Made by a program: the position numbers and the translations under genes
Origin: an uncultured Flavobacteriales bacterium
GTDB lineage: Bacteria; Bacteroidota; Bacteroidia; Flavobacteriales_D; Sanyastnellaceae
Direction: 5' to 3'
NCBI GenBank assembly: GCA_937897625.1
Contig: CALCNZ010000117.1
Coordinates: forward strand, 1-16,942
Length of the DNA stretch: 16,942 nucleotides
The notes under the pieces: model-generated
The model's input: the letters and a program-made list of their open reading frames with translations, nothing else
The model's database searches: none
Told to the model about the DNA's origin: nothing
Shown here: piece by piece, positions 6,379 through 15,241 of the stretch
How positions within the stretch are numbered: position 1 is the first letter of the stretch
How the letters are laid out: each line of letters opens with the position of its first letter

Positions 6379-7131
6379 TTATTTTAATGATTCTAATTTA
6401 TTCAATTTAATCAGTTTTTCCTTGAAATTATTTCTCTTCACAAAGGGAACAAGCATTGCAACTCCAATGCAGTATTTACTCAGGCTTATTTCTCTCACAT
6501 GCCTTTTCTTCAAGGCTTGAACAAAAGGCGAAAGGCGGTTTCGGTTTTCTTGCTTTACTTCAACAATTACAATTTGCTTCAACACTTTTAATATTTCATT
6601 CCACTCGAATGACAACTCGAGGTCAATTGTAATTCTCTCTGGCAAACTTGGTTCAACCAACGTTATGCGCGTGAATCCGTTTTTCAATTGTGGAATTAAA
6701 TTCAAATCGAGGCCAGATTTCAATCCAATGAAACTCTCTTCGTCGGTGTTCAAAGCGAGGCTTACATCTGGAATAGCAGTGCGTTGCTTTTGGGTTCTTC
6801 CTCTATTGGTTTTAAATTTCAATTCAAGGAAACTAACGCTACTTTCCACATATGATCGCTTCCTGATTTTCCATCTATTTCGTTTCCCGTTGTGGTGGCG
6901 TTTGTAGAATAGGAAATCATCGGTGTCGTAGTATAACGTTTCGTAACGACTGAATCGAACACCGTCTATTTCTAAGATTCGATAAGTTTGCTTTACTTCT
7001 TGAAGAATTGAAAGAAGCTGTTCTGTTGAGACTACAAATTTTGTGTCTGTTCGATTCATTAATTCAACCCCATCCATTTCTTGCAATGAAATGGGTACGA
7101 ATTCAGCTATTGTATTTTCAATTTCGGTCAC
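6379..7131 (-). CDS. VTC-domain protein (putative polyphosphate polymerase fold)
   Basis: A soluble protein of 250 residues built almost entirely of a VTC domain, a CYTH-like tunnel fold best known from the yeast polyphosphate polymerase Vtc4. Conserved basic and acidic strands are visible: LMNRTDTKFVV (25-34), RYETLYYDTDD (62-72), HHNGKRNRWKIRKR (79-92), FLELKFKTNRGRTQKQR (101-117), IDLELSF (169-175), VEVKQE (190-195) and the late SKYCIG (218-223). The alternating Arg/Lys and Glu positions are those expected to bind polyphosphate and metal inside the tunnel. The start codon is GTG at 7129-7131. An internal ATG (Met19) would remove PISLQEMD, which I recall as conserved in relatives, so GTG is preferred. 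It is followed 4 nt later by the DUF4956 membrane gene. Polymerase activity has not been shown for most bacterial members; a triphosphatase or another nucleotide-using reaction is possible. Confidence 0.87.
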   Translation of the reverse strand: MTEIENTIAEFVPISLQEMDGVELMNRTDTKFVVSTEQLLSILQEVKQTYRILEIDGVRFSRYETLYYDTDDFLFYKRHHNGKRNRWKIRKRSYVESSVSFLELKFKTNRGRTQKQRTAIPDVSLALNTDEESFIGLKSGLDLNLIPQLKNGFTRITLVEPSLPERITIDLELSFEWNEILKVLKQIVIVEVKQENRNRLSPFVQALKKRHVREISLSKYCIGVAMLVPFVKRNNFKEKLIKLNKLESLK

Positions 7132-7220
7132 AAAATAATATTAAGAACGAACTTAATCCTAAATTAACATTGAACCTATTCTAAAAGAAAGAAATTCGCT
7201 AGTGCCCTTCTCCTTTTTGG
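7132..7220. promoter_or_regulatory. Intergenic region upstream of the VTC-DUF4956 pair
   Basis: This 89-bp AT-rich gap separates the end of sprA from the GTG start of the VTC gene on the same strand. An inverted repeat ATTAAG-N6-CTTAAT lies at 7140-7157, only 9 nt before the GTG. It may be a weak hairpin in the leader or a protein-binding site. On the minus strand TAATTTAG (complement of 7159-7166) resembles the Bacteroidota -7 element TAnnTTTG with one mismatch. I see no clear -33 element and no strong intrinsic terminator for sprA, so read-through from sprA into the VTC gene is possible. Confidence 0.3.
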
Positions 7221-10200
7221 TTATTGTCCACCTTGTGGCTGCGCGGTATTGGACCCTCCTGAACCATTAAGAGTAAATCGAATGGCCAATCCTGTAGAAA
7301 TATTCGAAGTTTGGAAACTTGTAGAAATAGCGGGCTTATTAATTTGATGGTCGTAGAAGAATCGCAGTGTAAGCTTATCACTAATTGCCATATCGGCACT
7401 TGATTTAATGCTGAACAAGGTTTGCCCTGCCGTAACTTGATTTTGCTGTTCTTCAATTTTTCGAATCAATGTGAAGTTATCACGAACCGTGAAATCGACG
7501 CGAAGATTCAATGTTGATTTATCGAGAAGCTTAACCGGAAGCTTGCTTCCTTTTTTCCTTCCGAATGGATTTGGAACATCGGTAATCTTGTACCCCAGTC
7601 CAATTACAAAACTGTTGCTCTTCGTTTCTGTAATTTGATAGTTTGCCATTCCCAAAGCAATCGTCCGGTCTCGTTTGTATTCCAACTTAATCAATGGATC
7701 GTTCACCTTTTTGGTCTTCAAGGTCATGTCAAATCCAACAAGTGGAGACATGGATTCTGTCATTGTAACTGTACCTATTTGATGTTGGGCGAAGTAGTTT
7801 TGCTGTGCACTCTGGTCTATTGCCGTAGGCATGTGATTAAACTCTTCGTATTTCAAATTTGTAATGTAGGAGGCCGTTGCTGTAGACCTGTAATTATGTG
7901 TTACATTGAACTGCTTGAAATATTTCTTAATTGAAGGCAACTTCGTTAAACCGTCGTAAGTAATTTTCCAGTTTGGTTGGGCCTTCGTAGCGAATGGATT
8001 CAATGCAACATCGCTAGCCGATTTGCCGGTGTATGCAGCAATAAACGAAGGAATGATGACATTCTGAGAAAGCGATCCGAAACCACTGTAATAACCCGAA
8101 TCGTTCGGATTTGCTAGTTGGTATGTTTCGTTGTTCCAACGGCTTGAAATTTCTTTTCTGTTAGCGAGCAATTGGTCGAAAATCGGACTCGCATAATTGT
8201 TCTGTTTATCGTCTTTAATGAATGCTGTATTCCAAGTAATAATTGACGCTGAGAAGTTTCCTGTTTCCATTGGCGACTGGAAAACATAATTGTCTACCGT
8301 TGGATCGTATCGGAAGAATGAATTGTAGTTCTTGCCTTCTTGTCTTGTAGCTGACAACTCTATCTTAAAATAGCGGAAAGGCTCTAAATTCATTTTGGCG
8401 TTCCACGTCTCGTTGAATGTTTCGTTGTATTGAATGTTGAGCGATTGCTGTTGAACCAACCAATTGTTGTTGGCAGCGTCTATTGCGAAATTCCTACCGG
8501 TTGGATTCCCCATTAAATCGGTGTTTTGTTGTCCCACCAAAAACCCAATTCCTGGACCGTTGAACTGATTATCAAATCCGAGAACATTGGTTGAATTGGC
8601 ATAACCCGGAAGCAAGAGTCCTTCGTTCTTGGTATAACTTCCATTCACTGTTCGAATGCTCATGATTAAGCGCAATGCTATGTCTAGCGGGTCAATTTTT
8701 TCCTTTTGATCTTTCTTTTTGGTTAAATCATCTCCGAATCCATCCTTCTTCGTAGGGTCATCTTTTTTGCCAGCGTCCTTTTTACCTGTGTCTGGTTTCT
8801 TTCCTGTTAAAGCCTGCTTCAAACGAGGAACATTATTATATAATGTCTCGAAATTTCCTTGTGCGTTCAATTGAATTTGTCGGCTATTCTGAATGGTGTT
8901 ACCCAAGGTGTCTTGCGTGAATGGTGCGCGATCCCAACGGAAGGTTCCTCCGTATCGGGCATCTGCGCTCATGAAGTTCAACAGCGGGAATTTATCCAAT
9001 GGAAGTTTATAGGTTACTCCAACATTATGATTGTAAGTCGTGGTCTCTCCGAAATGTTGAATGTTGCTCCAAACTGAATCTTTGTAGGATTGATACCAGT
9101 CTACATTGGTTTTGTTAATTACACCTCTAGGCTCTCCAACTAACGCCAAATTGCTCGCTGTGAAATCTGTTTTCAAGTTTTTTGTAATGTCGTATTTCAC
9201 CGAATAATTCCGTGTCCAATTCCAATTCTTTTGCGCCTGAGTTTGAATTAGCATGTCGCTATAAACACCTGTTAGCTCTAATGAATTATTTCGGATACGA
9301 CTGGTTTCATACGAACGATTCATTTCCGTTCTGAAACTCATTTGCTTAATACCCGCGTAGAAATTGAACTCTTTCAACCATTTCAAGTACTTCGAAGTTT
9401 TAATGATTGGGAAATTCGCCAGAGGCTTAAACTCTTTTGGTTTATTCGTGAAGTTGTAATCGAAAGCACCCTGATATTGTTTCTGAAGACGCCAGTCTGT
9501 ATTGATATCTCTGAAATACGTCTCATTGTAAGCATATGAAACCGAGAAATTATCGATTCCATAAAACTTAGGTTTGTCTGTGCTTGGAGGAGCAGACTGA
9601 GTGCCTGGTTTTCCTTTGTCGTCGGCACTGGGTAATCCGACACCCTTGTCTGCCGGAGCGCCTTTTTTCGGCGCAATTTTCACGTTGGTGAAATTGATAC
9701 TTCTACGTTTGGTGTAGGTCTGTGATTTGTGTTTCAACGGGCTATTCAACGAAGGCAAATCAGTCATCTGAATATCGGGTTGAAGAGGACTGTATCGAGG
9801 GGTTTGAACGTTCTCTGAAAACCCTAAGTACATAGGCATTTGAACCCCCCAATCCTTTGGAAAAAACTTACCTAGCTGCAGTGTGCTGCTGGCATCGAGT
9901 CCCATTTTGGTCTCTTGCTGTCTTTGTTGAACGCGCTGCTCGATGGCTCCCCAACCGGGTGTACTAATATTTCCTGAAACCGCAACATTACCGAAATCTG
10001 CAAGTTGAGCATTCAATCTGGCAATGGCCGCAGAACCCGATTTCTCATCGAATTCAGAAAGTCGTAACTCATTCACCCAAACGATGGTGCACTTTCCTTT
10101 TCCGTCATCGGCAACACCAAACGGATTTGTGTCTTTGTCGGGGTTTCGAACACCAATCATTAGCGTTGTGACATTCGCCAAGTTAGGATTTCCTTTTACC

Positions 10201-13200
10201 GAGAGGTGAATGTTATTGTCTAGAATGGTGTCTACAACCGAAAGAACAGAAGTAGAAGAAGGCCTATTTATTTTCAAGTTTTGTAAATCGGAAAGCTTGA
10301 TATCGAAATTATTTTCCACTGGCCAAATCTCATTGTCGTTGTTTGTATGCCATGGTGTAACGCTCATGGGCACTTCGTATTCGTAGTAGTTTTGATCGAA
10401 ATCTGAACCCAAACGAATAAATACAGTAACATCGTCGTCCTTTAAATCAGATTGAATTCCTGCTGCCTCGGCATGCGCGAACATGCGCAGGCGTTTGTAT
10501 TGGCGTAAATCGTATTTAACATTTCTATACGTTGCGCGAGCATCTCCGTCTTTCAAATTGCATACACTTAAAGAAAGGGCTTGCTCATTTAAATTTCTCA
10601 AGTTAGCGGAGGCAACGTCTTGTTCGCGAATAATTCCGGGTGGAACAACATAAGGGACCGGCTCGCGATTTCCGTTTTCTTCAATGTTTACAGCAGCAAT
10701 GCTAAAGGTGGTTTGCGGGTCGTCGTTTATTTCTTGTTCTTGATTTCCTGCTAAAGTGTAGTCGTATTTTCTCCATTCACCACGAACCAATTCCAAACGA
10801 GCAAAACGCAAGGTTACTGGCTCTTCCCAACCTTTCAAGAACATTCGAATGTATCGAATAGAACGAAAATCGGGAATACTTCCTACACGTTTTTCAAATT
10901 CTTTTATTGGAATTTTAAATTGATACCAACGAATTTGACGCTCTTCATTGTTCGCTGTTGTCTTCGTTGTAACGAAGGTATCGGTAATGTAATTTCTTCC
11001 CAAATTCGCATCGCCCAAATCACCTGGACGCAGACTTACTTTGTATTGAAAATAACTTTCAATAGTATTCAGCGTAATGTCTTGGTTTATATCCTCAGAG
11101 TTCGGAATGGTAGTGGCTGCAATCGGGTATCCATCGGGAGTATCTGTATTCGAATTCCCTTCGTAACGGTTGTAGTTCTTGTAGCGTTGGAGAGTATTCA
11201 AATCAGCAGCATCTGCCTGAGAACTTCTGAAGTAACTGAAGTTATCTGCCGAGGGATCTTGCAAGTATTTCGCATAGGCATCCGGCGTAAGAAATCCTTG
11301 CAATTGCAGCAACCAGGTTGAAAAATAAGATTGTTCGTCGGCAGAGTTCAAACCGTCTATTCCAATATCTTGATTGTGGTAATTTCCAGCGGTGTAGTCA
11401 AAAGCATTTACTACGTTGAACGTTGTTGGTGAAGGATAATTTCCCCACGTACCTTGTTCAATCGGTAAATCGTTGGTTGCAGAAGGGAAACCGTTTTCAA
11501 AACTCATGTGCGAGTCGTTCAAGACATCTTCCGAAACGTTTCCTAAGTTGAAATAGAGATCGCCACCTTGCGAATTTTCCGAGTCTTCGTTAAAGGGATC
11601 CATTACCCAAAACTGAATGAATTGAACGTTTGAAGTTTCGAAGTCTGTTGTTGTTAAAGCGCGCTGAATTCCTCCCCAACGAGAGGCCGGATCTTTAAGT
11701 GTCCCGTCGTCGTTTAGTCCAGCTGTACGTCCGGCGTAACCGTTTGGTCTTTCGAAATTGTACATTCCCCTCTCTTCAGGGTAATACGTTAAATCTAGAC
11801 AGGTGATATTCGGTGGTGTTCCCGAAGGCAATTGTCTGTTTGGGAATACCTCAGATTCCAACACTTCACGCATGCGGTGATCGCTTTGCATGTCTACGGT
11901 GATATTCGGCGGTGTGTAAGAACTGTTTCTGTAGAATAGTGGATCTATGATATACCAAGACAATTGCGCACGATTCGCACCGTAAACTAGACTGTCCTCA
12001 AAATCGCCTTCCGGGAAAAGAGACGATTGTAATTTCGGTGTAGAAGCCATGAACCATTGGTTCAAAGAACGGAGGTCGATCACACTTTGACTTCCTTCGA
12101 AATCGTCTACGTATGCATTTCCATCTTTTGAAATTGCCTTGGAGTGACCTGGGAAAATTTTTGCCGCTTCCAAGCTAAAGGTGACATTCGATTTTTCCTT
12201 TGTTTGAATTCCAGGAATTCGATCGATCCATTTCGTAATAATTGGAACTTCCTTTTGAAAGTTCATATCGAAACCAATCATTGCATTGTTCACAGGATCG
12301 TCTCCTGCATTGACCTTCTGCGTAAGTGGTCTTTCTTTCAAATTCATTAAAGTAGCGCCCATGGCCAAGTTGTCTGAGAACTTGTAATCGAACCTACTTC
12401 CCAATAATGTTTTGTATTGAAGGTTGAACATGGAGTTACTCTCTACAGAAACTTTAATGGGTTGGCCGGAGCTCATGATACTTTCATTCAAGATTGTAAC
12501 CTTACCCAAATTGTAATTTACTGTAAAGTCAGTTCCCTCTGTAAGTCTCATTCCGCCTGCTGTAACGGTAACAGCGCCTTGCGGAATATTCAAGGCATTC
12601 AAAGAAATTTCCGATCCTGAAGCACTTTGGTATTCTCCTTTAATTCGAAAGCGATTCAATTGAGGAAATCCGATTTGAGCTGCTGTTTTTGTTGAATCGT
12701 ATAATGCTTGAAAAACGACTTGAGAAACGACTTGAGCTGCTTGCGGAGTATTGCCCAATCCTTCATAAATTTTATCGGACAGATGCGCACCGAAGGGTTC
12801 CACAACGGGGAAGAAAATCCTTCCAGAAGAGGCGTCTATAAGACCACCTGAAGTGGCTGCATTGGGAACAAAGTCAAAGAAACCATCACTTCCCAGCATT
12901 TGCTGCGCATCAATTCTATCGAGATTCATGACTTGAAGTAAGAGTTTTCCGCTAAGAGGTTCACGCGGAATGTAATTCATGTTTACGCCGGTTGCGGGGT
13001 TGTTGTACCAAACTTCCAACCTGAATTTTTCGGGAGAAATTCCGAATGACTCGAGGTTATAGACGTTCTTCATCATGTTTCTCCAAAGCGGCGAGGGATC
13101 ACCGTTCGTGAGTTTTACCAACGTAATGGAAGACTTCAACATTTTCAACATTAACGCTTGTGGAGCTGCGATACCGTCTTGAGAGAGCGTTCCAACTTGA

Positions 13201-14645
13201 TAGGTCTGCCCGTTCATGGTGTATTCGTAGGAGACCGCCAAAACCTCGGCATTGTTTAGCGATTGTTTCAACGAGATAAATCCAAGACGTGCATTGTAGG
13301 TGTATTCCGAAGGTGTTAGTTTTCGGGCATTTCCGACTCTTTCGTAATGTATACCTTGGCGCATTCCGTATCCCAATGATTGAATGGCCGAGTTGGCGTT
13401 GGAAAAGTCTAATATCGTTTGGTTATTGGTAACTACATTGAAGAGGTTGTTGTTTTCATTGTCCGGATTTTCTAATTGTCCGGGGCTAATCAGAGAAGCG
13501 TTGTTGTAATCTGTTGCCATGTATTGAGAGTTTTCTCCCAAATCTGTGAATGCTAGAATGTTTCTCACATCTTGCGTGTTCGCCTGCTGATTTACCACCC
13601 AAACTTCAATTCGGGTAATGTTTACACCGCTGTTTACAACGGGCAAAGCACTGAGGGCCTTGTCGTAATTCGCACGGAAATATCCTGAAAGAAAATAGTG
13701 TCTATTCGCTTCGTAGTTGTCTCCAGCAATATCGAAACGCGTGGTTTGTGCGCCGCCCTGAACGGTGATTTCTTTGCGTTCTCCTTTTTGTTGGGTGAGA
13801 ATGGTTGTGTTTTTTAATCTACCCCATTGCGTTTCCACCTTTGCTCCAAAAAGGCCTAAGCTTCCGGGCATTAGGCTTCCCTTTAAAGGCAGCGCCACTG
13901 TTCCCAATTCAATTTTACGCATGATCTGGTCTTCATCTCCGGTGTATTCCACCTTCATGTTGTTCTCAAACTCAAACGTACTTTCGGTGTTGTAATTCAC
14001 CTTTAATTTCATTTTGGTACCGATGTTTCCAATAACATTCATTTGAATCTTCTGGTCGAAATTAAAATTGGTGTTTTTCCTTTGACGTTCAGGAATACGC
14101 GGATTCTCGGTTTTTTGCGTGTTCAATCCGAACGTTATTTCAGCAGATCCTTGCGGACGAATTTCAATTTCATTCGAACCGAAAATATGTTCGAAGTTAT
14201 CTCCACCCACCTTGATTACCGGTGCGAACTCTTTGTTAGCTGCTGCTTTATCGTCCTTAATCTTGTTCCAATATTTCGAAACATTTTTATCGAGCTGAAA
14301 ATCTAAAAAATCCCCCATGTCCATGGTGGTGGATCTTCGGTAGTCGAATTTATCTCCTACTTTTTGAATCACCTCGTATCTACCGGTGGCCGCGTTGTAT
14401 TCAACAGAATAATGAATATTATCTGGAAGTGGAATTTCTATTCCTCCGCCTCCCTCATTAGGTGAAGGGTTATCTTCGTTAGGCCAGATAGGAACTACGG
14501 TATCTGCCGCGAATACAAAATTGTGATTTGATTTAGCGATCACTCGTGTTTCCACAGAGGTATTTGCCCAGGCCAGCCAACCAGAAACACAAAGGGCCAT
14601 TACGAAAATGGCTCTTGAGAGGAGGCGGAGGACAACTTCTTTCAC
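7221..14645 (-). CDS. sprA: SprA, type IX secretion system outer membrane translocon / gliding motility protein
   Basis: SprA (Sov in Porphyromonas) is the giant outer membrane barrel through which type IX secretion cargo leaves the cell; published structures show a single-chain 36-strand barrel. This copy has 2,474 residues, close to the usual 2,400 or so. It begins with a signal peptide (MKEVVLRLLSR, hydrophobic 12-25, AWA cleavage near 27). Family landmarks include LGTVALPLKGSLMPGSLG followed by GLFGAKVETQWG (about 247-275), YVDDFEGSQSVIDLRSLNQW (about 843-862) and FARLELVRGEWRKYDYTL (about 1280-1297). The C-terminal third is made of alternating beta strands. Two low-complexity Lys/Asp/Pro-rich insertions occur at about residues 1657-1694 and 1946-1985; they are probably loops between strands. 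The gene ends with a Gly/Ser/Gln-rich tail. It starts 4 nt after ruvA in the maeB-ruvA-sprA operon. The reading frame is intact over its whole length. Confidence 0.97.
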   Translation of the reverse strand: MKEVVLRLLSRAIFVMALCVSGWLAWANTSVETRVIAKSNHNFVFAADTVVPIWPNEDNPSPNEGGGGIEIPLPDNIHYSVEYNAATGRYEVIQKVGDKFDYRRSTTMDMGDFLDFQLDKNVSKYWNKIKDDKAAANKEFAPVIKVGGDNFEHIFGSNEIEIRPQGSAEITFGLNTQKTENPRIPERQRKNTNFNFDQKIQMNVIGNIGTKMKLKVNYNTESTFEFENNMKVEYTGDEDQIMRKIELGTVALPLKGSLMPGSLGLFGAKVETQWGRLKNTTILTQQKGERKEITVQGGAQTTRFDIAGDNYEANRHYFLSGYFRANYDKALSALPVVNSGVNITRIEVWVVNQQANTQDVRNILAFTDLGENSQYMATDYNNASLISPGQLENPDNENNNLFNVVTNNQTILDFSNANSAIQSLGYGMRQGIHYERVGNARKLTPSEYTYNARLGFISLKQSLNNAEVLAVSYEYTMNGQTYQVGTLSQDGIAAPQALMLKMLKSSITLVKLTNGDPSPLWRNMMKNVYNLESFGISPEKFRLEVWYNNPATGVNMNYIPREPLSGKLLLQVMNLDRIDAQQMLGSDGFFDFVPNAATSGGLIDASSGRIFFPVVEPFGAHLSDKIYEGLGNTPQAAQVVSQVVFQALYDSTKTAAQIGFPQLNRFRIKGEYQSASGSEISLNALNIPQGAVTVTAGGMRLTEGTDFTVNYNLGKVTILNESIMSSGQPIKVSVESNSMFNLQYKTLLGSRFDYKFSDNLAMGATLMNLKERPLTQKVNAGDDPVNNAMIGFDMNFQKEVPIITKWIDRIPGIQTKEKSNVTFSLEAAKIFPGHSKAISKDGNAYVDDFEGSQSVIDLRSLNQWFMASTPKLQSSLFPEGDFEDSLVYGANRAQLSWYIIDPLFYRNSSYTPPNITVDMQSDHRMREVLESEVFPNRQLPSGTPPNITCLDLTYYPEERGMYNFERPNGYAGRTAGLNDDGTLKDPASRWGGIQRALTTTDFETSNVQFIQFWVMDPFNEDSENSQGGDLYFNLGNVSEDVLNDSHMSFENGFPSATNDLPIEQGTWGNYPSPTTFNVVNAFDYTAGNYHNQDIGIDGLNSADEQSYFSTWLLQLQGFLTPDAYAKYLQDPSADNFSYFRSSQADAADLNTLQRYKNYNRYEGNSNTDTPDGYPIAATTIPNSEDINQDITLNTIESYFQYKVSLRPGDLGDANLGRNYITDTFVTTKTTANNEERQIRWYQFKIPIKEFEKRVGSIPDFRSIRYIRMFLKGWEEPVTLRFARLELVRGEWRKYDYTLAGNQEQEINDDPQTTFSIAAVNIEENGNREPVPYVVPPGIIREQDVASANLRNLNEQALSLSVCNLKDGDARATYRNVKYDLRQYKRLRMFAHAEAAGIQSDLKDDDVTVFIRLGSDFDQNYYEYEVPMSVTPWHTNNDNEIWPVENNFDIKLSDLQNLKINRPSSTSVLSVVDTILDNNIHLSVKGNPNLANVTTLMIGVRNPDKDTNPFGVADDGKGKCTIVWVNELRLSEFDEKSGSAAIARLNAQLADFGNVAVSGNISTPGWGAIEQRVQQRQQETKMGLDASSTLQLGKFFPKDWGVQMPMYLGFSENVQTPRYSPLQPDIQMTDLPSLNSPLKHKSQTYTKRRSINFTNVKIAPKKGAPADKGVGLPSADDKGKPGTQSAPPSTDKPKFYGIDNFSVSYAYNETYFRDINTDWRLQKQYQGAFDYNFTNKPKEFKPLANFPIIKTSKYLKWLKEFNFYAGIKQMSFRTEMNRSYETSRIRNNSLELTGVYSDMLIQTQAQKNWNWTRNYSVKYDITKNLKTDFTASNLALVGEPRGVINKTNVDWYQSYKDSVWSNIQHFGETTTYNHNVGVTYKLPLDKFPLLNFMSADARYGGTFRWDRAPFTQDTLGNTIQNSRQIQLNAQGNFETLYNNVPRLKQALTGKKPDTGKKDAGKKDDPTKKDGFGDDLTKKKDQKEKIDPLDIALRLIMSIRTVNGSYTKNEGLLLPGYANSTNVLGFDNQFNGPGIGFLVGQQNTDLMGNPTGRNFAIDAANNNWLVQQQSLNIQYNETFNETWNAKMNLEPFRYFKIELSATRQEGKNYNSFFRYDPTVDNYVFQSPMETGNFSASIITWNTAFIKDDKQNNYASPIFDQLLANRKEISSRWNNETYQLANPNDSGYYSGFGSLSQNVIIPSFIAAYTGKSASDVALNPFATKAQPNWKITYDGLTKLPSIKKYFKQFNVTHNYRSTATASYITNLKYEEFNHMPTAIDQSAQQNYFAQHQIGTVTMTESMSPLVGFDMTLKTKKVNDPLIKLEYKRDRTIALGMANYQITETKSNSFVIGLGYKITDVPNPFGRKKGSKLPVKLLDKSTLNLRVDFTVRDNFTLIRKIEEQQNQVTAGQTLFSIKSSADMAISDKLTLRFFYDHQINKPAISTSFQTSNISTGLAIRFTLNGSGGSNTAQPQGGQ

Positions 14646-14649
14646 TATG

Positions 14650-15240
14650 CTATATCTGTTTCAACACTTGCTTAATAAGTTCTTCCAATGGCAAATCGCT
14701 ATTGGTTAGAAGAATCTTATCTAACATTTTTTCAGTTTTGGTTTTGTCTAGGCCCAGTTGGGACAGTGCCACTAACGCATCTTGTCGAGTCGTATTGTGC
14801 AATCCTCCAATTTTTTCTACAAAAGTTCCATCTGCCTTACCCACTTTGTTGTGAAGATCAACCAGAATGCGTTCAGCCGTTTTTTCACCAATGCCTTTAA
14901 TTCGTTTTAATGAAGGGAGGTCTTTGCTCGCAATGACCTGAATAAGTTCATTCACATTGAGACTGGAGAGCACCATTCTTGCGGTATTCGGTCCTACTCC
15001 GCTAACGCTCACTAATTTTTTAAACAATTCCTTTTCTTGGTCGGAATAAAAGCCATAAAGCACAAGGGAGAAGTCGTTTCCGTTGACATGCAAATGGGTA
15101 TAAAGCATAACATCTCCGTTATTCGGAAGAGCCGAATAAGTTGCTAGACTTATGTTCAGAAAATACCCCACTCCGTTGCAGTTAATGACCGCATGCACTG
15201 GCGATTTCTCTATGAGTTGACCTGTTAGTGAATACAGCAT
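14650..15240 (-). CDS. ruvA: Holliday junction branch migration protein RuvA
   Basis: RuvA binds four-way DNA junctions as a tetramer and loads the RuvB motor for branch migration during recombination repair. The 196-residue length is normal. Domain I (OB fold, about 1-62) ends in LVLYGFYSDQEKELF. Domain II carries two helix-hairpin-helix motifs, VSGVGPNTA (79-87) and IKGIGEKTAERI (114-125). A short linker leads to domain III (about 150-196, DALVALSQLGL...), which contacts RuvB. The start is the ATG at 15238-15240, a single nucleotide after the maeB stop. sprA begins 4 nt after its stop, so ruvA is translated in the middle of a tightly packed message. ruvB and ruvC are not nearby, as is common in this phylum. 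Confidence 0.97.
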   Translation of the reverse strand: MLYSLTGQLIEKSPVHAVINCNGVGYFLNISLATYSALPNNGDVMLYTHLHVNGNDFSLVLYGFYSDQEKELFKKLVSVSGVGPNTARMVLSSLNVNELIQVIASKDLPSLKRIKGIGEKTAERILVDLHNKVGKADGTFVEKIGGLHNTTRQDALVALSQLGLDKTKTEKMLDKILLTNSDLPLEELIKQVLKQI

Positions 15241-15241
15241 A

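Noticed and set aside
7199..7456. An 85-codon minus-strand frame overlapping the end of sprA.
   Set aside because: It is an out-of-frame reading of the last sprA strands that runs only 20 nt past the sprA stop; no recognisable domain.
8690..8810. Possible tandem DNA repeat or CRISPR-like array in the K/D-rich stretch.
   Set aside because: The repetition is at codon level (AAG/GAT runs), with no fixed-length repeats or spacers, and the sprA frame stays open through it.
9383..9676. A 97-codon open frame in another frame of the sprA strand.
   Set aside because: It overlaps the conserved sprA frame completely and looks like a shifted reading of it, not a second gene.
10920..11321. A 133-codon plus-strand open frame antisense to sprA.
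   Set aside because: The composition is that of a reverse-frame shadow and no domain is recognised; sprA is intact and strongly conserved on the other strand.
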